Of a DNA stretch of 64,000 nt, positions 58,765-64,000 are shown piece after piece (within the stretch, counting starts at the first letter, position 1; each line of letters begins with the position of its first letter). This DNA comes from Pseudomonas gingeri (lineage in GTDB: Bacteria > Pseudomonadota > Gammaproteobacteria > Pseudomonadales > Pseudomonadaceae), in contig NZ_JACAOS010000001.1 of the NCBI RefSeq assembly GCF_013386165.1, forward strand, positions 747,965 to 811,964, written 5' to 3'. The notes beneath the pieces are model-generated. The model saw nothing but the letters and a program-made list of their open reading frames with translations, did no database searches and had not been told where the DNA came from. Both the position numbers and the translations under genes were made by a program.

Positions 58765-60669
58765 TCACAACCCCCGTGGTTTGTTGAAGTCGGGCTTGCC
58801 ATTCAGCGTGGGGTAGCTGATCTGGCATCCACTCGCTTTGTATGCGCTACAACCCCAGAAGTCATAACCGCCGTCCCCTTTCTTTTGCCGTCTCGCCAGG
58901 GGCTGACCGCACTTGCCGCAGTTGAACGTTGCACCCGTCTGGGCAGCCCTGGGCACCGATGCCATTGGGACGCTGGGCATGCCGCGCTGTTTCGATAGTT
59001 CGTCTTCCAGACGGCGGTGCATCCGGGCGACTACGGCACCGTAGGTGTCCTGCCCCTGGGCGATCTTGTCCAAGTCGCGTTCCAGTTCTCGTGTGAAGTC
59101 CAGCTCCACGAAACTGAAGATCCCTTCAAGCTTGGCGATCGTCTCTTCACCCAAGGGGGCGGGCACCAGCTTGCGGCTTTTCTCCTCGATCAGGCCTTTG
59201 CTGGTGATGTTCTTCATAATCGAGGCGAAGGTGCTGGGACGCCCGATGCCGCGGCGCTCCATTTCTTTGATGAGACTGGCCTTGGTGTAGCGCGCCGGTG
59301 GCTTGGTTTTCTTCTTCTGCAATTCGCTGTTGTGCACCGACAGGATCTGTCTAGGAGAGAGTGAGGGAACCGGGTTGTCTGCCTCGGACTCCTCTTCATC
59401 GTCGGTGTCGTCTCCCTGGAGCAGTTTCTGCCAGCCGGGGTAGCAGAGCGTTTTGCCTGTTGCGGTGAAGCGCAGCGGCTTGCCGCCAGGGCCGACGGCA
59501 ATCAGTCTTGCAGTACGAACGTCGTAGATCGCGGCTTCAAGCTGGCTGGCCAGCGCGCGGATACGGATCAGTTTGTACAGCGCACGTTCGTCAGCATCCT
59601 CTCCGGCTGACTCTTCGGCCCAGTAAGTTGGGGTGATCGCCGGGTGGCCTTCCTGGGCGCCTTCGGCAGCCTTGAAGGTGCGTCGTTCATCAACTGCCTT
59701 CAGTCGCAGGGCGTTGGCCACATTGCGAATATCTTCCATGGCTTCATCTGGAACGTTGGGGTTGTCTGTCCGGTGGTAAGTGATGACACCTTGTTCGTAA
59801 AGGCGCTGAGCGACTTGCATTGTCTTGTCCGGGTCCCACTTCAAGGCGTTGCTGGCCGCTTGTTGCAGTGTCGATGAGATAAACGGGGGCGGTGGGTGGC
59901 TCTCGGCCTTACGGTCTTCACAGGCTTCGACCCCGACATTGCGTGTCCCCGTCACGAGTTGGGCTAGGTTGCCGTCCTGGACGTAGGGATGGTCTCTGGT
60001 CGCAAAATCCGGTACCGGTTGCCATTCGGCGTACCAGGTTTTGCCACTGTGTGGATCCGCGAAGTACAAGCGGACGCCGAAGTGGTTGATCACTTGGAAG
60101 TTGCGGATCTCGCGCTCGCGAAGCACCACCAGGTACACGGCAGGCGATTGCACGCGCCCGGCAGAAGTTGGTTTGCCCATCAGGCGACGGAGTTCCTGGG
60201 TCACCAGATAGCCCACCAGGCGGTCCAGAATTCGTCGGCATTCCTGTGAGGCGACCCTGTTCAGGTCAATTTTCCGAGGATTCGCCAGGGCCTCCTGAAC
60301 GCGCTTCATCGTGATTTCGTTGAAGGTGATGCGCTTGTAGTCCGTGAGACCCAGTACCTGTTGCAAGTGCCAACTAATGCTTTCACCTTCGCGATCCGGG
60401 TCGGTGGCCAGATAAATCTCGGTGGCTTGCTTGGCAGCAGCTTTGATCGCTCGAACCGATCTGGCGCTCTTGTCCAGGATCTCATAGACCGCTGTGTAGT
60501 TCTTGCGCACGCCGGTTGTGATCATGGTGTCGTCCTGGCCTTTGGCCGGGAGATCACGAATGTGCCCACCACTGGCGATCACTTGCCAGTCCTCGCCCGG
60601 TCGCAGTTTCTTCATCATCGGCTGGAGCTTCTTCAGCTTACCAGGTGCCTCGATGATCATCAGCTTCAT
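58765..60669 (-). CDS. type IA DNA topoisomerase (ICE)
   Basis: A 634-residue topoisomerase. It has a TOPRIM start (MKLMIIEAPGKLKKLQ ... TDPDREGE), the active-site tyrosine in ITYHRTDN (about 295), GRPSTFA near 480, and a C-terminal zinc-ribbon (CGKCGQ ... CSAYKASGC). It relaxes or decatenates DNA and is a constant companion of SSB in SPI-7/PFGI-1 elements, presumably supporting replication or strand transfer. It is shorter than the ~865-residue chromosomal TopA and so is element-specific. Confidence 0.9.
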   Translation of the reverse strand: MKLMIIEAPGKLKKLQPMMKKLRPGEDWQVIASGGHIRDLPAKGQDDTMITTGVRKNYTAVYEILDKSARSVRAIKAAAKQATEIYLATDPDREGESISWHLQQVLGLTDYKRITFNEITMKRVQEALANPRKIDLNRVASQECRRILDRLVGYLVTQELRRLMGKPTSAGRVQSPAVYLVVLREREIRNFQVINHFGVRLYFADPHSGKTWYAEWQPVPDFATRDHPYVQDGNLAQLVTGTRNVGVEACEDRKAESHPPPPFISSTLQQAASNALKWDPDKTMQVAQRLYEQGVITYHRTDNPNVPDEAMEDIRNVANALRLKAVDERRTFKAAEGAQEGHPAITPTYWAEESAGEDADERALYKLIRIRALASQLEAAIYDVRTARLIAVGPGGKPLRFTATGKTLCYPGWQKLLQGDDTDDEEESEADNPVPSLSPRQILSVHNSELQKKKTKPPARYTKASLIKEMERRGIGRPSTFASIMKNITSKGLIEEKSRKLVPAPLGEETIAKLEGIFSFVELDFTRELERDLDKIAQGQDTYGAVVARMHRRLEDELSKQRGMPSVPMASVPRAAQTGATFNCGKCGQPLARRQKKGDGGYDFWGCSAYKASGCQISYPTLNGKPDFNKPRGL

Positions 60670-60767
60670 GGGGTGTCCCCTCTCGATTGTTCAGAGAGGG
60701 ACTCTCGCTGCTGCGCGGGTGGAGCTTCAATGGGAAATGGTCAACCCGAGAGGAGGGCTTTCAGCGG

Positions 60768-60950
60768 CTAGAGGTCAAGCGTCAGCTGCTGTGCCTGGGC
60801 AAAGCCCTTTAGCCACGACGCACGCATAGCAGGGTGATGATAAGGGCAACTGCACACCCGTAGCCCTTTCCGGGCGGCGGCGGCACCGGCAGTGTGCACG
60901 GCAGCGTGGGGGTTATTGAACTGACGCCTGTCCACTGGCTTCGAAGGCAT
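60768..60950 (-). CDS. RMF/CrpP-like small protein
   Basis: A 60-residue protein from ATG 60950 (GGAG nine bases upstream). The core GAAAARKGLRVCSCPY and RASWLKGFAQAQQ follows the ribosome-modulation-factor fold seen in RMF and in the plasmid-borne CrpP family (a G.AAA..G ...NPY/CPY ... W..G+..A pattern). Such proteins bind ribosomes or nucleic acid, and CrpP was reported to affect quinolone susceptibility. The match is by pattern, so its activity here is unknown. Confidence 0.6.
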   Translation of the reverse strand: MPSKPVDRRQFNNPHAAVHTAGAAAARKGLRVCSCPYHHPAMRASWLKGFAQAQQLTLDL

Positions 60951-61135
60951 TGATGTTTGCTCCATTGGTCGAGTTCCCCGCTGAACAGATCAATAAAACA
61001 GCAGTGTCACGATTGGGCGATTTTTCTGCATCACTGCAAAAAATGGAATTCCAGAGCCATAGATTGTCGATAAAAGGGTAAATTCATCCAAAAACTACAC
61101 GAGCAGCGCGATTTTTTCCAAGAGTAAAAGGTTCC

Positions 61136-61570
61136 TCAGTCGGTGATGCAAACGGCCGGTTCATCCAGCCACTCAGCCGTCCAGATCCAGCGAATGAAGT
61201 CCTCGGCAGATTGGCCGCTTTGCAAACGAAGCTCCTCAAGGGAACCTGTCAGATCTACAACGAATTGGTCCTTATCGTCAAAGTCGGTTCGGTACTCACT
61301 ATCGAGCCTGGACTCATCCAGCAGCGTGTTGAGGAAACGATAGCCTTCAAAGGCATATAGATCTCTGTAACCACTCCCTCTGCTCAAATTTCTGTCATTT
61401 CTCCATCCCGCAGGAATACGTGCCGCATGCTCTGGGGACGTTGTCAGACCGTAGTAGTTCGGGGCGTTGACGTCGCTTTCATCGCAGTAACACCAGAAGA
61501 TGGGACCCACAACTGGATGCTTCGCGCCCACGATAACGAACCTGTTTACGTCCCTCTGATCATTGTTCAT
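61136..61570 (-). CDS. hypothetical ICE protein
   Basis: A 144-residue acidic soluble protein (MNNDQRDVNRFVIVGAKHPV...) with GGAG eight bases upstream of the ATG. Sequence is rich in D, E, Y and W, with no hydrophobic segment and no known motif. It lies between ssb and the small RMF-like gene. I cannot assign a function. Confidence 0.65.
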   Translation of the reverse strand: MNNDQRDVNRFVIVGAKHPVVGPIFWCYCDESDVNAPNYYGLTTSPEHAARIPAGWRNDRNLSRGSGYRDLYAFEGYRFLNTLLDESRLDSEYRTDFDDKDQFVVDLTGSLEELRLQSGQSAEDFIRWIWTAEWLDEPAVCITD

Positions 61571-61669
61571 CTGAGACTCCGACTTTAAGCAGTTTCTGAA
61601 TGAAGTTGGGGGAGACGGTGAACCGCCTCCCCCAGCACCGACAGCCTCACGAATGGGCCGAATTTTTCG

Positions 61670-62149
61670 CTAGAACGGGACGTCCGGGTCTGGATACTCG
61701 TCCGGCCCAGGTGCTGGCTGCGACTGAGGCTGTGATTGCGGCTTCGACTGGGGGCTGCGAGTCTGCTGCGAGTTCTGACTTTGCGCAGGTGACAAGTCCA
61801 CCATGTTTACGCGATGCGGGAGCATGCCTACACGGCTGGCCTGGATCTTCAGTGCTTCAAACTCGCCTTCGCTGTTATCCCAACGGTCCATAACCGCACG
61901 ACCGCTGACCAGCACGCGCATGCCTTTCTGAAACAGTTTCGAGTAGTGTTCCGCGTCCTTGTGCCACCATTCCACGTTTGCCCAGAAGCCGCCACGGTCC
62001 TCGTAGCCGCCTTTACCGTCCGGGATCGAGTTGTCGAAGTAGACGTTGATCCGCAAGAGTCGACGTGGGTCCTTGTTGCCGTTCGGGAACTCCTTGAATT
62101 CCGGTGCGGTGCCGATGTTGCCTTCCCAGCCTTGTACAGGCGTACCCAT
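61670..62149 (-). CDS. ssb: single-stranded DNA-binding protein
   Basis: A 159-residue SSB-type OB-fold protein. The N-terminal ~110 residues bind single-stranded DNA, with WANVEWW and VLVSGRAVMDRW segments. A glutamine/serine/proline-rich linker leads to the acidic tail DPDVPF, the partner-binding tip equivalent to the DDIPF of chromosomal SSB. It protects single-stranded DNA during transfer or replication of the element. GGAG precedes the ATG. Confidence 0.88.
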   Translation of the reverse strand: MGTPVQGWEGNIGTAPEFKEFPNGNKDPRRLLRINVYFDNSIPDGKGGYEDRGGFWANVEWWHKDAEHYSKLFQKGMRVLVSGRAVMDRWDNSEGEFEALKIQASRVGMLPHRVNMVDLSPAQSQNSQQTRSPQSKPQSQPQSQPAPGPDEYPDPDVPF

Positions 62150-62164
62150 GAGTAGTCTCCGAGG

Positions 62165-62710
62165 TTATTGGTGTTGCGATTGGTTGGTGTGCTGCTGCAG
62201 GCGGCTCATGTACACGGCCTCTGCCTGGCCCATCTTTTCTGCGCACTCGAAGGCCTGTTTGGCGATTGAGTGCAGCAAGCTCATTTGCATGTTCAGGGTG
62301 ATGCGCTGCAGTTCCATGGCGTAGAGGTCATGCAGCAGCGATTCGGGTGTTCTTGAAGAGCTCATCATCTCCGCCCAGACACCGACGCCCATCCGGCGGT
62401 CCGTGACCTGTTGCCACCTGAGGAACTGGGTGCCGGCTTGAGTGTTTTGCTCGGTCAGTCGAACGGGCACGCGGGTGAAGGGATATCGCCGGGCCTGGAC
62501 CAGCACTTCCTGGGCAAACGCTTTCAGCCCCGACTCCTGCTCTCGACATAGCTCGGCAAACTGGGTCAGCTCCCCCTTACCTTTAAAAGGCTTTAAAAGG
62601 CCTTTTAGTGAGGCCGCCTGTTGCAGGCGCTGGAAGGCTTCCTGTTGCAGTGGTCGGAAGGGAGCCTGTTGCAGCACTCCATCGTCGGTGTTGGACTGGC
62701 CCACGCCCAT
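62165..62710 (-). CDS. DUF3158 family ICE protein
   Basis: A 181-residue mostly helical protein (FRPLQQEAFQRLQQAASLKG and later GTQFLRWQQVTDRRMG) matching DUF3158. It starts at ATG 62710, one base into the upstream stop, with GAGGAG just ahead, so it is translationally coupled to the PFL_4669 gene. Function unknown; the family travels with SSB and topoisomerase in ICEs. Confidence 0.82.
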   Translation of the reverse strand: MGVGQSNTDDGVLQQAPFRPLQQEAFQRLQQAASLKGLLKPFKGKGELTQFAELCREQESGLKAFAQEVLVQARRYPFTRVPVRLTEQNTQAGTQFLRWQQVTDRRMGVGVWAEMMSSSRTPESLLHDLYAMELQRITLNMQMSLLHSIAKQAFECAEKMGQAEAVYMSRLQQHTNQSQHQ

Positions 62711-63435
62711 CACTCCTCGCCAGCGTCATCGAAGTGGTCTTCCACTTCGGTTTGCTGCTGGCCGCGAATGATGGGAGGGGCGAAGTTCGACCGGCGGGTG
62801 CCTTCCAAGATGTCCTGGGGCAGCTCGTCGTGGCGCTCGTACATCTTGCGGGCTGCTTCAGCCTTGGCATTGTTCGCGGCGAAGTCATCACGAGCGGCAC
62901 CGGAGAAACGATAGTTCTGGGCCAGTGCAAACAGCTTGCGTAGCACGGACGCGCCCTCGTCAATCCAGGCTTCCATATCGCGGCGCCCGACGAGCCCCAC
63001 GTGCTGGGCCAGCAAGATGCGACGAACGATCTCGTCATAGGCGGTCAGCAAGTAGACCGCCTGGAATCCGATGGGATTGGAGATATATAGAGGAAGGCTG
63101 ACAGGTTGAATCGAGAGGTTTTCGCTGATGCTGATCGCAGCCGGCAAACTGGCCATCGCCGAGTCCAGGCGCTCTTCAATGACTTTCAGCGACTCCTTGG
63201 ATTCGCCGATCTTTTCCTCTAGGAGGATCAGCCACCAATCTGAATAGGGGTCATCCTGTTGTGCGCCGCGGGCCATTTTGTTGACCACGTTGCAGAAGCC
63301 CGACAATCCGATGATGCCGGGTTTGAGATCGGACTTCTGTCGTCCCATCCAAATCCTGGCGGCGTGGTGCGTGTGAAGGGTGAGCTTCACATCGCTGCGC
63401 AGTGAGCCGATGTTTAGCCGGTAGGTGTCAACCAT
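62710..63435 (-). CDS. ICE protein PFL_4669 (TIGR03761)
   Basis: A 241-residue soluble protein from ATG 63435. Its family pattern includes LTLHTHHAARIWMGR near the start and IIGLSGFCNVVNKM, with a long helical remainder ending in an acidic tail. It is the first gene of the right-hand cluster (PFL_4669, DUF3158, ssb, topoisomerase) and lies next to the palindromic repeat array. An involvement in origin recognition or replication initiation is plausible from position only. ATG 63474 is an alternative start. Confidence 0.85.
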   Translation of the reverse strand: MVDTYRLNIGSLRSDVKLTLHTHHAARIWMGRQKSDLKPGIIGLSGFCNVVNKMARGAQQDDPYSDWWLILLEEKIGESKESLKVIEERLDSAMASLPAAISISENLSIQPVSLPLYISNPIGFQAVYLLTAYDEIVRRILLAQHVGLVGRRDMEAWIDEGASVLRKLFALAQNYRFSGAARDDFAANNAKAEAARKMYERHDELPQDILEGTRRSNFAPPIIRGQQQTEVEDHFDDAGEE

Positions 63436-63495
63436 GGTGCAGTTTTTCCTTGGGGAGAGGAGTGACGTGCCCATGCTGCAATTCGGCTGTTATGG

Positions 63496-63518
63496 GTGCA
63501 GCAAGAAATAGATTGTCT
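63496..63518 (-). promoter_or_regulatory. shared operon-head motif, copy 3
   Basis: GGTGCAGCAAGAAATAGATT (plus strand, from 63496) lies about 61 bp upstream of the PFL_4669 start, matching the pilL copy at most positions. Like the other two, it lies between an operon's first start codon and non-coding sequence. Confidence 0.5.
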
Positions 63519-63564
63519 GACGGAAGGGGATTTGTTGCGGTAGCTGCCTCTATATATAGAAGGG

Positions 63565-64000
63565 GTGATGCGGGCCGCATCACTCGAGCTATGCCGGGCG
63601 CATAGCTTTGATCTAGTCGGGTGATGTGGGCCACATCACTTGGCCGGCGGCCGGCACCGATGTCGGGTCCTGGCTGGGGTGCACTACCGATCTATGCGGG
63701 CCGTTGGCCGGGTGGTGTGGGCCGCATCAACAGATCTATGTGGCCCACATAGCTCCGACCTGGCCAGGTGTTGTGGGCCACACCACTTGCTGAGGTGATG
63801 CGGGCCGCATCACCAGAGCTATGCCGGGCGCATAGCTTGGACCTGGTCGTGTGTTGCGGGCCGCAACACCCAGCTCACTGCCGGTACCGGTGTCGGATCC
63901 TGGTCGGGTGGTGTGGGCCACACCACCGAGCTATGCCGGGCGCATAGCTTTGACCTGGTCAGGTGTTGCGCCATGCAACACCCCGTTCGCTGCCGGCGCC
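63565..64000. repeat. array of palindromic ~56-57 bp repeats, origin-like (oriV candidate)
   Basis: A 19 bp palindrome of type GTGRTGYGGGCCRCAYCAC recurs at 63565, 63621, 63679 (degenerate), 63712, 63768, 63795, 63851, 63908 and 63963. The steps are mostly 55-58 bp, with 33 and 27 bp where units are truncated. Between these lies a second palindrome, often AGCTATGCCGGGCGCATAGC (63587, 63816 and 63928 regions), followed by a TGACCTGGTCRG-like spacer. Changes in one arm are matched in the other (GTGATG/CATCAC, GTGTTG/CAACAC), so the symmetry is maintained. pKLC102-type elements are reported to carry an oriV of 57 bp repeats. The array continues beyond the window. Confidence 0.8.

Noticed and set aside
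63565..64000. A CRISPR array, because of regularly spaced short repeats
   Set aside because: The units are full palindromes, the sequences between them are themselves repeated, unit lengths vary, and no cas gene is present.

Overview
The window is a piece of a Pseudomonas genome. The main evidence is a long, mostly minus-strand block (about 13.9 to 63.5 kb) carrying the core of a PFGI-1 / pKLC102 / PAPI-1 / SPI-7-like integrative and conjugative element (ICE). It has a G-type type IV secretion system (TIGR037xx / PFL_46xx-47xx families), a coupling protein, a complete type IVB conjugative pilus operon (pilL-N-O-P-Q-R-S-T-V-M), a plasmid-like DNA-processing set (topoisomerase, SSB, STY4534-type and PFL_4669-type proteins) and, at the right edge, an array of ~56-57 bp palindromic repeats that looks like a replication origin. 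Neither the integrase, the relaxase nor an att/tRNA site is in view, so both ends of the element lie outside.

Layout. 0-2.5 kb: a Gabija-like antiphage pair (OLD-family ATPase/TOPRIM nuclease plus the first residues of a UvrD-type helicase). 2.8-6.6 kb: a low-GC two-gene cassette (protein-kinase-like protein plus helical-repeat protein, ATGA overlap) bracketed by two directly repeated ~180 bp MITE-like elements with 20 bp terminal inverted repeats; this is the best candidate for an undescribed system. 6.7-13.5 kb: a plus-strand fluoride-resistance island with two fluoride (crcB) riboswitches, a FluC channel, a CLC-F type antiporter, two paralogous DUF190 proteins, small unknown proteins, and spare copies of the two classical fluoride targets, enolase and inorganic pyrophosphatase. 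13.8 kb: IS21-like terminal repeats at the junction with the conjugation genes.

13.9-31.2 kb: the mating-pair-formation operon, read leftwards from PFL_4693 through lytic transglycosylase, TraD, the VirB2/3/8/9/10/7-like set, the VirB4 ATPase and a DsbA-like protein. Downstream members usually seen in these ICEs (TraU/TraN/TraG-like) are absent here, presumably displaced by the cargo. 31.3-33.3 kb: a low-GC membrane O-acyltransferase cargo gene. 33.5-41.9 kb: SNF2 helicase, adenine methyltransferase-like protein and a run of small ICE genes with individual leaders, terminators and a duplicated promoter/leader. 42.6-53.4 kb: the pil operon. 53.7-54.8 kb: a plus-strand two-gene insert and an IS66 remnant. 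54.8-63.4 kb: a second SNF2 helicase, PcfJ-like protein, type IA topoisomerase, an RMF/CrpP-like small protein, SSB, DUF3158 and PFL_4669 proteins. 63.5-64 kb: palindromic repeat array.

The genes fit together as a self-transmissible element: the pilus brings cells together, TraD feeds DNA to the mating channel, the topoisomerase/SSB/helicase group and the origin-like array maintain the excised form, and the left-hand cargo gives the host phage defence and fluoride tolerance. A near-identical sequence motif (consensus GRYGCAGYARGAAATA on the plus strand) sits 50-60 bp upstream of the first genes of three separate transfer operons and may be the shared switch that turns them on together. All family calls are from reading the sequence; none has been tested by a database search.
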